Assembly (NCBI GenBank): GCA_020632795.1
Contig: JACKEV010000014.1
Location: 248,001 to 312,000, forward strand
DNA length: 64,000 nt
Reading direction: 5' to 3'
Origin: Alphaproteobacteria bacterium
GTDB taxonomy: Bacteria; Myxococcota_A; UBA796; CAJQPC01
Below are positions 50,977 to 58,861 of this stretch, one piece after another (the first letter of the stretch is position 1; every line of letters begins with the position of its first letter). Under the pieces are notes generated by a model. It made no database searches. It was not told the origin of the DNA and saw only the letters and a list, made by a program, of their open reading frames with translations. The position numbers and the translations under genes are program-made.

Positions 50977-51609
50977 ATGAAGGCCCCCTATCTCCTGCAT
51001 CGGCTGGACCCGACCCCGCTGGAGGCGCTCCGCCCCCACTTCAACGCCCTGCCGTCGGACCGCTACGTCCGAGAGGGCTACCGCCTCCGGCGGCTCTCGC
51101 GCTTCGCGCGGCGGGGTGGCCGGGTGTGCCGGACGGCTCCCAGGCCCTTCGTGCAGAGCGCCGACACGAACCCGCTGTTCGGCGACGTCGAGCGGGCGTT
51201 CGAGGAGCTGGATGAGGCGCTGCTGCGGTCGACGGCCCTCCAGGAGGTGGTCGCCAGCTTCCTCGACCACGGCGTCGAGGCCGATCAGGACGTCGACGTG
51301 CAGGTCCACATGATCCGCGTCCGCTGCACCGGCGACACCCCCGCGCACCCCGCGCCGGAGGGCGTCCACCGCGACGGCTTCGATCGCATCGGGATCCTCT
51401 GCGTCCACGTCGACAACGTCAGCGGCGGCGAGACGCGGCTCTTCGCCGACCCTCCCCGCGACCCGCTGCTCCGCCACACCCTGAGGCCGGGCGAGCTGCT
51501 GATCGTCGACGACCGGCGGCTGCTCCACTACACGACGCCGATCGAGGCCACCGAGCGGCGCGCGCCGGGGGTGCGGGACATGCTCATCCTCACGGCGTCG
51601 CCTCCCTGA
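50977..51609 (+). CDS. 2OG-Fe(II) dioxygenase-family protein
   Basis: 210 residues. The Fe-binding set VHRDGFDRIGIL (His131, Asp133) and LLHYTTPI (His184) with an Arg-rich final strand fit the 2OG-Fe_Oxy_2 family (PF10014-like). Substrate unknown; some members hydroxylate free amino acids or peptides. Start ATG 50977 has GAGG upstream; an in-frame ATG at 50953 is possible. It is divergent from icmF with about 230 bases between, which hold no clear gene and a TGATCGATC-rich palindromic stretch. Confidence 0.8.
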   Translation: MKAPYLLHRLDPTPLEALRPHFNALPSDRYVREGYRLRRLSRFARRGGRVCRTAPRPFVQSADTNPLFGDVERAFEELDEALLRSTALQEVVASFLDHGVEADQDVDVQVHMIRVRCTGDTPAHPAPEGVHRDGFDRIGILCVHVDNVSGGETRLFADPPRDPLLRHTLRPGELLIVDDRRLLHYTTPIEATERRAPGVRDMLILTASPP

Positions 51610-51677
51610 CGTGGGGGGTCCGCGCTCGCGCGGCGGGGCGGATGGCGCGGCGGGTTCCGTCGGCCTATGCTGCGGGG

Positions 51678-52025
51678 GTGACGATCCGCTCCTGGCTCCA
51701 GCGCTTTCGGCCCGCGAAGCCGGCCGGACGGCCACCCCCGCCGGCGGTCGACCTCAGCTCCCCCGAGGCCACCCTGGACACCGCCGTCGCGGCGATCCTG
51801 GCCCGGGATCCCCACGGCTTCGGCTGCTGCTTCGTCGACGGCGCCCCGACGGTCCCGGTGCCCTGGGCTGCGCTGGAGGCGGACTTCAAGGGCACCTGGT
51901 TCGTCGACTTCGCCGAGGAGACCCCCGAGGGCGTCGCCCTCACCGTCGCGGACCACCAGGGGGGCACCATCGTCGTCGTCACCCTCGTCCAGGAGGGTGA
52001 GGCGTGGCGGATCCTGCGGTGGTAG
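51678..52025 (+). CDS. Small protein of unknown function
   Basis: 115 residues from GTG 51678, soluble, with an NTF2/SnoaL-like feel: SPEATLDTAVAAILARDPHG (helix), CCFVDGAPTVPVPWAALEAD, GTWFVDFAEETPEGVALTVAD and GGTIVVVTLVQEGEAWRILRW (three strands, ending in a Trp-rich strand). No family recognised. The start could also be an ATG further up (51642), but that would add residues of low quality. It follows the dioxygenase on the same strand by 68 bases. Confidence 0.55.
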   Translation: MTIRSWLQRFRPAKPAGRPPPPAVDLSSPEATLDTAVAAILARDPHGFGCCFVDGAPTVPVPWAALEADFKGTWFVDFAEETPEGVALTVADHQGGTIVVVTLVQEGEAWRILRW

Positions 52026-52067
52026 GGGGCTGGCGCGCGGCGCGCCGGGGGGAATACACTGCCGCCC

Positions 52068-52832
52068 ATGACGACCCTGCTCCTGCTCGCCGCCTGCGCG
52101 AAGACGGCCCCCCCTGCCGAAGCCCCTGAGCCCGCCCCCGTCGCGGAGGCCGCGCCCGCCGGCCCCTTCGACGCCCTGATCGCCTCTCCTGACCGCCAGG
52201 AGGACGACCGGGTGATGGACCCGATCCGCCAGCCCGCGGACTGGCTGGCGTTCTTCGAGATCGCCGAGGGCCAGCGGGTCGCCGAGCTGGGCGCGGGCGG
52301 GGGTTACTCCACCGACCTCATCGCCCGGGTCGTGGGCCCCGAGGGGGCGGTGTACTCCCAGAACCCGCCCGAGTGGGACGAGTGGTCCATCGCGCCCTGG
52401 GACGCCCGGGTTGCGAACCATCCGCTGCCCAACGTGGTGCGGGTGCGGCGCTCCTTCCAGGACCCCCTGCCCGAGGACGCCACGGACCTCGACGCCGTGC
52501 TGTTCATCCTCATCTACCACGACGTCGCCACGATGGACGTCGACCGCGCCGCGATGAACGCCGCGCTCTACGACGCCCTCAAGCCGGGCGGGCTGCTCGG
52601 GGTCATCGACCACCACGCGGTCGAGGGCGCGGGGGACACCGTCGCCGACGCCATCCACCGTATCGAGGCGTCCACCGTGCGCGCCGAGCTGGAGGCGGCG
52701 GGCTTCGAATTCGTGGACGAGGCGGACTTCCTGGCCTTTCCCGAGGACCCCCGCACCGAGATGGCCTGGGCCCGCCCCCAGCCCCGCACCGACCGCTTCG
52801 TCTTCAAGCTGCGCAAGCCCACCGGCGGCTGA
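52068..52832 (+). CDS. Lipoprotein-signal SAM-dependent methyltransferase
   Basis: 254 residues. The N-terminus MTTLLLLAAC ends in a lipobox, then a Pro/Ala linker, then a methyltransferase domain of the COG4798 type: FFEIAEGQRVAELGAGGGYS (SAM motif I), VLFILIYHDVATM, LKPGGLLGVIDHH and GFEFVDEADFL. Export of a SAM enzyme is odd because SAM is cytoplasmic; the fold may be used for another role, or the signal may be misread. The next gene starts 3 bases after its stop. Confidence 0.75.
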   Translation: MTTLLLLAACAKTAPPAEAPEPAPVAEAAPAGPFDALIASPDRQEDDRVMDPIRQPADWLAFFEIAEGQRVAELGAGGGYSTDLIARVVGPEGAVYSQNPPEWDEWSIAPWDARVANHPLPNVVRVRRSFQDPLPEDATDLDAVLFILIYHDVATMDVDRAAMNAALYDALKPGGLLGVIDHHAVEGAGDTVADAIHRIEASTVRAELEAAGFEFVDEADFLAFPEDPRTEMAWARPQPRTDRFVFKLRKPTGG

Positions 52833-52835
52833 CTC

Positions 52836-53771
52836 GTGTTCGTCCAGGACCTGTTCTGGTGGCGGCGGCGTCCCCTCTCTGAGTGGCTGGAGGAGTTCAC
52901 CGACGCCTTCGAGCGCGCGCCGCTCGACACCCTCAAGCCCGGCCAGCGGCTCTTGATGGGCATCGCCCGGGTCGCGCGGGGCAGCCCCCCGGGCCCGCTG
53001 GCCACAAGCGAGGGCGACGCCGCTGATCCCGTCGTGGACGGCATCGCGGACGCGGCGTGCGCGCTGTTGACGGGCGCTCCGGTGGTCCTGGCTCCGGCGG
53101 CGGCCGATCCGCCCGCGAAGACGACCCGCCTGCTGGACGCCCGGCTCGCCGCCGCCGCGCTCACCGGGGAGGGCGTGGCCGCCGCCGCCGAGGCCCGCAT
53201 GGGGCACCTCACCGTGGTCCAGCAGGACGTGGGCGCCCTGTGCCTGCTCGCCGAGCTGCGCCAGCCGCCCCCGCCCCCCGACGCCGACGCCGACGCCCGG
53301 CTCGCCGCGCTGGCGACCTGGGCGGGGCTCCAGGTCGGCGCCGTCGGGCTGGCCGTCGGGGTGGTCGTCGCCAGCCTCTGCGCCCGCCGGGTCGGGGTCA
53401 CGCCGGCCGCGCTGCTGACCGAGGGCTTCGCCCTGCTGGACGCCAGTTCGGGGTGGCGGGCGCAGCGGGAGCCCTGGGTGGTGTCCGAGGGGGCCCTGTC
53501 CCGGCACCTGACCAGCTCCGGCGCGCCCCTCCCCGAGTGGATGTGGGCGGCGCTCGTCTACGACCTCCACCACCAGCTCATCGCCATGATGGGTGGGGAC
53601 ACCGCAAACGTGCGGGGCCTGTGGCCGGGGCGGGCCCTGGGTCGCGCGCTGCGGGGGGGCGCGGTGCTGCGCTTCGAAGGGGTCCCGGAGAGCCCGCGCG
53701 GGGCGCGGCTGGCCCGAGCGGCCATCGCCTGGGCCCGGCAGCACGCGCCTGCGCTCTCGGTCAGCGTCTGA
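52836..53771 (+). CDS. Hypothetical protein with possible helical regions
   Basis: 311 residues from GTG 52836. A hydrophobic segment near 165-185 (LQVGAVGLAVGVVVASLCA) might be a membrane helix, the rest is Ala/Leu-rich and helical. Features include WWRRRPLSEWLEEFTDAFER at the start, a central ADPPAKTTRLLDARLAAA and the C-terminal MMGGDTANVRGLWPGRALGR. I recognise no family. It lies 3 bases after the lipoprotein methyltransferase, so it is probably in the same unit. It overlaps the DUF4336 gene on the other strand by 11 bases at the 3' end. Confidence 0.6.
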   Translation: MFVQDLFWWRRRPLSEWLEEFTDAFERAPLDTLKPGQRLLMGIARVARGSPPGPLATSEGDAADPVVDGIADAACALLTGAPVVLAPAAADPPAKTTRLLDARLAAAALTGEGVAAAAEARMGHLTVVQQDVGALCLLAELRQPPPPPDADADARLAALATWAGLQVGAVGLAVGVVVASLCARRVGVTPAALLTEGFALLDASSGWRAQREPWVVSEGALSRHLTSSGAPLPEWMWAALVYDLHHQLIAMMGGDTANVRGLWPGRALGRALRGGAVLRFEGVPESPRGARLARAAIAWARQHAPALSVSV

Positions 53772-54498
53772 GCCAGTCGAAGGCCCGCTCGAACACCGCC
53801 TTGCCGCCCTCTGGGACGCAGATCCCGTGGGAGAGCACCACGCGGTCGAAGTCCCAGGCCAGGATCGCCTCCACCGAGGCCCGCGCCGCGTCCTTGTCCC
53901 GCACGGTCAGCCGCCAGTCCCGGGGCGCGCCGCAGTCCGGGGCCAGGATGCCGTTGAGGTGCTTCAACCCCCGCCAGAACGCGGACTCCCGCGCCGGGTC
54001 GTGGCTCTGGAGGATGTCGGTGACGATGAGCGCCCGGGACGGCCGGTGGAGGAACACCAGCTCGGGCAGCACGTTGGAGCCCTCGAAGCGCGTCTGCGCG
54101 ATCGCGCCGCCCCAGGCCCCGGGGGCCTCGCCCTCCAGAGGGGTGAGCCCCAGGTCGGGGCGGCGGGCGATGAGGGCGGGCTCCCCCCAGCGCAGCGCGT
54201 CGGGGGCCTGCTCGAACCAGGGGGCCACGAAGAGGTTGTGGAACTTGTTGGGCGCGACGATGTGGCGCACCGGGCCCAGGCTCTGCACTGCGGCCACCCG
54301 GTCCGGCGTGGGCGCGACCGGGGAGTGCAGCCACAGGCCGCCGTCGGGCAGCCGCGCGACGGTCATGCGGGTGTCGAAGGGGATGCCCAGCATGCGGATG
54401 CGGTCGCCGTCGACGAGCCAGAGGTCCGGTCCGAAGGGAGTCAGCGGAGAGGCTTCGGTGTCCATGACCGGATCATAGGGCGACCAGAGGGCGGACAC
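53761..54498 (-). CDS. DUF4336-like metallo-beta-lactamase-fold protein
   Basis: 245 residues, matching DUF4336: DLWLVDGDRIRMLGIPFDTRM at the start, then VRHIVAPNKFHNLFVAPWFE, PGAWGGAIAQTRFEG, ELVFLHRPSRALIVTDILQS and DRVVLSHGICVPEGGKAVFERA. The fold is metallo-beta-lactamase-like but the HxHxDH motif is not conserved, as in that family. Function unknown. The GTG start at 54498 has GAGG 7 bases upstream; ATG 54465 is a plausible alternative. Confidence 0.75.
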   Translation of the reverse strand: MSALWSPYDPVMDTEASPLTPFGPDLWLVDGDRIRMLGIPFDTRMTVARLPDGGLWLHSPVAPTPDRVAAVQSLGPVRHIVAPNKFHNLFVAPWFEQAPDALRWGEPALIARRPDLGLTPLEGEAPGAWGGAIAQTRFEGSNVLPELVFLHRPSRALIVTDILQSHDPARESAFWRGLKHLNGILAPDCGAPRDWRLTVRDKDAARASVEAILAWDFDRVVLSHGICVPEGGKAVFERAFDWLRR

Positions 54499-54602
54499 CA
54501 GCGGACCTCATCCCGCTGACATTCGTCAAAACATCGCAGGTTCCACTTGCCCACCCCGCCCCCGGATGCGCTAGATGGTGTCTCTCTGCCCCCGAGACGC
54601 CC

Positions 54603-56195
54603 ATGCTGCTCCTCCTCTCGGCCCTGGCTTGCGCGCCCGCCGAGGTCGACTCCGCGTCCCCGCCGCCGGACATGCCCGAGGCCACGCCCGCGCCTGCCTC
54701 GCTGCGCCGGCTGACCCGGGCCCAGCTCCACCACGCCCTGCGCGACCTGTTCGGCGACGACATCCTCCTGCCCACCCGGCTGGAGCCCGACGAGCCCGTC
54801 GACGGCCTGGTCGCCGTGGGCATGGCCGAGACCACCCTGTCCGCGCGCGGGGTGGAGCAGATGGAGGAGGCCGCCTTCTCGGTCGCCGAGCAGGTCGTGG
54901 CCCTGCCCGAGGTCCGCGACGCCTGGCTGCCCTGCGTGCCCGAGGCCACCGACGACGCCGACTGCCTCGCCGCCTTCATCGACGGCCTGGGCCTGCGGGC
55001 CTGGCGCCGCCCGCTGACCGCCGAGGAGCTGGACCGCATCACCGCCGTGGCCGTCACCGCCGCGACCACCCTCGACGACTTCGACGCCGGGCTGGTCTAC
55101 GCGATGGCCGCGCTCATGCAGTCCCCCCACTTCCTCTACCGGGTCGAGGTGGGCACCCCCACCGGCGACGGCCTGCGCCGGCTGGACGACTACGAGCTGG
55201 CCAGCCGCCTGTCGTTCTTCTTCTGGGACACCCTGCCCGACGAGGAGCTGCTGGCCCTGGCCGCCGAGGGCACCCTCTCCGATCCCGTCGAGCTGCGGGC
55301 CCAGGCCGAGCGGCTCCTGGACGACCCCCGCGCCCACGAGGGCGTGCGGGCCTTCTTCACCGACATGCTCCAGCTCTATGAGCTGGACGAGCTGTCCAAG
55401 GACCCGCTCATCTTCCCCCACTACAGCCAGGCCGTCGGCCCGGCCGCCCGGGAGGAGACCCTGCTGGGGATCGAGCACATCGTGTTCACCGAGGACGGCG
55501 ACCTGCGCGACCTGCTCACCACCCGGCGCACCTTCATCGACCACAAGCTGGCCTCCATCTACGAGGTGCCCGCCCCCGCCCGCGAGGGCTTCGACGAGGT
55601 CATCCTGCCCCACGACGGCGGGCGCGCGGGGCTGCTGGGCCAGGTCAGCTTCCTGGCCGCGGCGGCCCACCCGGTGTCCTCCAGCGCGACCCTGCGGGGG
55701 GCCTTCGTGCGGGAGGTGCTGCTCTGCCAGGACATCCCGCCCCCGCCCGGCGACGTGGACGCCTCCATCCCCGAGCCCTCCGCGGACGCGCCCACCCTGC
55801 GCGAGCGGGTCGCCATCCACCTGGAGGTCGACACCTGCGCGTCCTGCCACCAGCTCACCGACCCCATCGGCCTGGGCCTGGAGAACTTCGACGGCCTCGG
55901 CCGCTGGCGCGACACCGAGAACGGCGCCACCATCGACCCCAGCGGCGAGCTGGACGGGGTGTGGTTCGCCGACGCCCGCGAGCTGGGCCGGGCGGTGCGG
56001 AGCCACCCGGACTTCACCCCCTGCGTCGTCGACACCCTCTACCGCTGGGGGCTGGGCCACCCGGTCTCCCCCGAGGAGGAGGCGATGGTCGACTACCTGT
56101 CCTGGTCCTTCTCCGACGCCGACCACTCCATGCGCAGCCTGATGCTGGAGCTGGTGCAGAACCCCCACTTCCTCTACGTCGCGGAGCCGGAATGA
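54603..56195 (+). CDS. DUF1592/DUF1588/DUF1585 (planctomycete-type cytochrome) lipoprotein
   Basis: 530 residues. Signal MLLLLSALAC (lipobox). A DUF1587/1595-like start (LRRLTRAQLHHALRDLFGDD), DUF1592 (ELASRLSFFFWDTLPDEELL; HEGVRAFFTDMLQL), DUF1588 (RTFIDHKLASIYEVP; GLLGQVSFLAAAAHPVSSS) and DUF1585 (YRWGLGHPVSPEEEAMVDYL; LVQNPHFLY). A single heme motif is seen, CASCHQ at about 412-416. Proteins of this set are frequent in Planctomycetes and Myxococcota and pair with a DUF1552 partner; the exact role is unknown, probably periplasmic redox or polymer processing. The next gene overlaps by ATGA. Confidence 0.85.
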   Translation: MLLLLSALACAPAEVDSASPPPDMPEATPAPASLRRLTRAQLHHALRDLFGDDILLPTRLEPDEPVDGLVAVGMAETTLSARGVEQMEEAAFSVAEQVVALPEVRDAWLPCVPEATDDADCLAAFIDGLGLRAWRRPLTAEELDRITAVAVTAATTLDDFDAGLVYAMAALMQSPHFLYRVEVGTPTGDGLRRLDDYELASRLSFFFWDTLPDEELLALAAEGTLSDPVELRAQAERLLDDPRAHEGVRAFFTDMLQLYELDELSKDPLIFPHYSQAVGPAAREETLLGIEHIVFTEDGDLRDLLTTRRTFIDHKLASIYEVPAPAREGFDEVILPHDGGRAGLLGQVSFLAAAAHPVSSSATLRGAFVREVLLCQDIPPPPGDVDASIPEPSADAPTLRERVAIHLEVDTCASCHQLTDPIGLGLENFDGLGRWRDTENGATIDPSGELDGVWFADARELGRAVRSHPDFTPCVVDTLYRWGLGHPVSPEEEAMVDYLSWSFSDADHSMRSLMLELVQNPHFLYVAEPE

Positions 56196-57514
56196 GCCGC
56201 CGACCCACCCGCCGCACCGTCCTGCGCGGCCTCCTGGGGGGCGCCGCCGTCACCGTGGGCCTGCCCCCCCTCCAGTGCTTCTTCAACGAGAGCGGCACGG
56301 CCTGGGCCGACACCGGGGGCTTCCCCAAGCGCTTCGGGCTGTTCTTCTGGGGCAACGGGCACCTGCCCGAGCGATGGCTGCCCCTGAGCGAGGGCGCGGG
56401 CTACACGCTGTCCGACCAGCTCGCCCCTCTGGCCGGGGTCCAGGACCTCGTCACCGTGGTCACCGGCCTGAACGTGCAGGTGCCCAATGAGGTGCCCCAC
56501 GGCTCGGGCGCGGCGGGCCTGCTCACCGGCATGGCCCCGCTCATCGAGAACGGCAGCGACACCTTCGCCGGGCCCAGCGTCGACCAGATCATCGCCGAGG
56601 CGATCGGCCGGGAGACCCTCTACAGCTCCCTGCAGACGGCCTGCTCCAACATCAACGGCCTGTCCTACAACGGCCCGAACAGCCGGAACCCGCCGGAGTA
56701 TTCGCCCTACGCCTTCTTCGAGCGCCTGTTCGGGGCGGGCTTCCGCGAGCCGGGCAGCGACGCCGAGCCCGACCCCAACCTGGCCCTGCGGCGCAGCGTG
56801 CTCGACGCGGTCATGGAGGACGCCGCCACGGTCCAGGCCAACGTGGGGTACGAGGACCGCCTGCGCGTCGAGGAGCACCTCGACGGCGTGCGCGAGCTGG
56901 AGCTGCGCCTGGCCCGCCTGCAGGAGGACCCCCCCAACCTGGAGGCCTGCCTGCGCCCCGACGCCCCGGCGACCGAGTACCCCGACGTAGACGGCCGCCC
57001 CCAGCTCTCGGCGATCAACCGGGCGATGTGCGATCTGCTGGCGATGGCCCTGGCCTGCGACCAGACCCGGGTGTTCACCCACTTCTTCTCCCAGCCGGTC
57101 AGCGACGTGCTCTACCCCGGGGCCACCGCAGGGCACCACGACCTGACCCACAACGAGCCCGGCGAGCAGCTCCAGGTCCACGACATCGTCGTGCAGATCG
57201 TCGCGGAGTACGCCTACATGGTCAGCGCGCTGGCGGGCATCGCCGAGGGCGACGGCACGCTGCTGGACCACTGCGTGGTGCTGGGCACCAGCGAGGTCGG
57301 CTTCGCCCGCACCCACTCCCTGAACGACCTGCCGATCCTCATCGCCGGCAGCGCGGGCGGGGTGCTGCGCCAGGGCATCCACTACCGCGCGGTGGGCGGC
57401 GAGAACGCCTCCAAGATGATGCTCTCGCTGATCCGGTCGATGGACATCCTGGCGACGGAGTTCGGGACCGAGGACGCCCGGGCGACCGACGGGCTCAGCG
57501 GGATCGAGGTGTGA
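56192..57514 (+). CDS. DUF1552 protein with Tat signal
   Basis: 440 residues. Twin-arginine signal (RRPTRRTVLRGLLGGAAVTV) followed by a DUF1552 domain: KRFGLFFWGNGHLPERWLPL, GLNVQVPNEVPHGSGAAGLLTG, GPSVDQIIAEAIG, SRNPPEYSPYAFFERLFG, LLAMALACDQTRVFTHFFSQ and GQGIHYRAVGGENASK-type end. The family is similar in shape to sulfatase/alkaline-phosphatase folds and always goes with DUF1592 partners. Export by Tat indicates folding before secretion and perhaps a cofactor. The start ATG overlaps the DUF1592 stop (ATGA), strongly coupled. Confidence 0.85.
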   Translation: MSRRPTRRTVLRGLLGGAAVTVGLPPLQCFFNESGTAWADTGGFPKRFGLFFWGNGHLPERWLPLSEGAGYTLSDQLAPLAGVQDLVTVVTGLNVQVPNEVPHGSGAAGLLTGMAPLIENGSDTFAGPSVDQIIAEAIGRETLYSSLQTACSNINGLSYNGPNSRNPPEYSPYAFFERLFGAGFREPGSDAEPDPNLALRRSVLDAVMEDAATVQANVGYEDRLRVEEHLDGVRELELRLARLQEDPPNLEACLRPDAPATEYPDVDGRPQLSAINRAMCDLLAMALACDQTRVFTHFFSQPVSDVLYPGATAGHHDLTHNEPGEQLQVHDIVVQIVAEYAYMVSALAGIAEGDGTLLDHCVVLGTSEVGFARTHSLNDLPILIAGSAGGVLRQGIHYRAVGGENASKMMLSLIRSMDILATEFGTEDARATDGLSGIEV

Positions 57515-57544
57515 GACCACAGCGGACGCGATAGAGTCCCGCTG

Positions 57545-58861
57545 ATGACGATCCCGCTGTCGACCCTCCGCCGATGGATCCGAGCGCTCAAGCCGGACGA
57601 GCCCCTCGGCCTCCGGGATCCCCGCTACGTCGACCTCGACGAGGATGGCCTTCGGGGCCGCGACGGGTCCTGCGTGGAGCAGCTCGCCCGCTCGGTCCTC
57701 TTCCGCGACCCCGGCGAGCCGAGCTGCTTCCTCTTCTCCGGCTACCCCGGCACCGGCAAGACCACCGAGCTTCGGCGCCTGGCGCTCCAGCTTGAGGGCG
57801 TGGAGGGCGAGCGCAGCGCCGTGGTCTTCGTGGACGCCGAGGACTACCTCGACCGCTACACCCCGCCCTCCATCACCGACGTGCTGCGCATCCTGGCCTG
57901 GCACCTCGACCAGGAGGCCCTGCGGGCCGAGGGCGCGGACCCGGGCGCCCGCACGACCTACCTCCACCGCCTGTGGTCCTGGCTCCAGCAGGACGTGGAG
58001 ATCAAGGACGTCGGCCTGGACGTCTACGGCCTCAAGCTGATGGCGGAGATCAAGGACAACCCCAACTTCCGCCGACGGGTGGAGGAGGTGCTCCAGCTCC
58101 GCTTCCAGGCCTTCGCCAAGGAGGCCCACGAGGTCATCGGCGAGGCCATCGAGCGCATCCGGGCCGCGCGAGGCGTCACCCGGGTGGTGGTCGTCGTCGA
58201 CGGGCTGGAGAAGCTGACCGCGCTGCGCCCCGAGGACCGCACCCGCATGGAGGAGTGCGTCGAGTCGGTCTTCTGCAGCCACGTCGAGTGGCTGCGCATC
58301 CGCGCGCATGTCATCTACACCTTCCCGCTCTGGCTGCGCTTCCGCCGCCCGGACCTGGGCACCCGCTTCGACGCGCCCCCGCTGGTGCTGCCCATGGTCA
58401 AGGTCCAGGAGCAAGACGGCGCCCCCTGCGCGTCCGGGGTGTCGAAGCTCACCGAGCTGGTCTTCCAGCGCATCGACGAGCCGACGTCGGTGTTCGGAGC
58501 GCAGCCCGAGGCCGCCCTGCGGGTGCTGGTCGAGGCTTCTGGAGGCTACCCTCGGGACCTGCTGCGCCTGGTCCGGGACCTGCTGACCCGGGCGCGGTCC
58601 TTCCCGGTGGGGCCGAGCGACCTCGACCGCGTCGTCCAGGTCCTGGCGGAGGACTACAAGCACGCCACCCTGCTCTCCGACCTGACGGTGCTGCGCTACG
58701 TCCACGCCAACCACCGCCTGCCCGATGGGGACGACGCGGTCCGCAGCGCAGCGCGCCTGTTCGACCTGCTGCAGGTGCTGACCTACCGAAACGGGAGGGA
58801 GTGGTACGCCCTGCACCCCCTGGTGGCCCGCAGCCGCGCCCTGACCGAGCCTCGTGGCTGA
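57545..58861 (+). CDS. AAA/P-loop ATPase, first gene of an EAD-type conflict-like pair
   Basis: 438 residues. Walker A SGYPGTGKTTELRRLA (65-80) with the TELRRL run seen in ATPases of NTP-dependent conflict systems, then FVDAEDYLDRYTPPSITDVL and Walker B VVVVVDGLEKLTALRP (214-229). The C-terminal part (about 330-438) is helical, perhaps a winged helix (YVHANHRLPDGDDAV, LFDLLQVLTYRNGREWYALH). The gene is 30 bases after the DUF1552 stop. Its end overlaps the start of the next gene by eight bases. The likely role is to energise or gate the second protein. Confidence 0.8.
   Translation: MTIPLSTLRRWIRALKPDEPLGLRDPRYVDLDEDGLRGRDGSCVEQLARSVLFRDPGEPSCFLFSGYPGTGKTTELRRLALQLEGVEGERSAVVFVDAEDYLDRYTPPSITDVLRILAWHLDQEALRAEGADPGARTTYLHRLWSWLQQDVEIKDVGLDVYGLKLMAEIKDNPNFRRRVEEVLQLRFQAFAKEAHEVIGEAIERIRAARGVTRVVVVVDGLEKLTALRPEDRTRMEECVESVFCSHVEWLRIRAHVIYTFPLWLRFRRPDLGTRFDAPPLVLPMVKVQEQDGAPCASGVSKLTELVFQRIDEPTSVFGAQPEAALRVLVEASGGYPRDLLRLVRDLLTRARSFPVGPSDLDRVVQVLAEDYKHATLLSDLTVLRYVHANHRLPDGDDAVRSAARLFDLLQVLTYRNGREWYALHPLVARSRALTEPRG

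Noticed and set aside
53761..53771. Overlap of 11 bases between convergent genes as an error
   Set aside because: Tail-to-tail overlaps of this kind (also 6808-6845 and 15985-16043) recur in the window and look normal for this genome.
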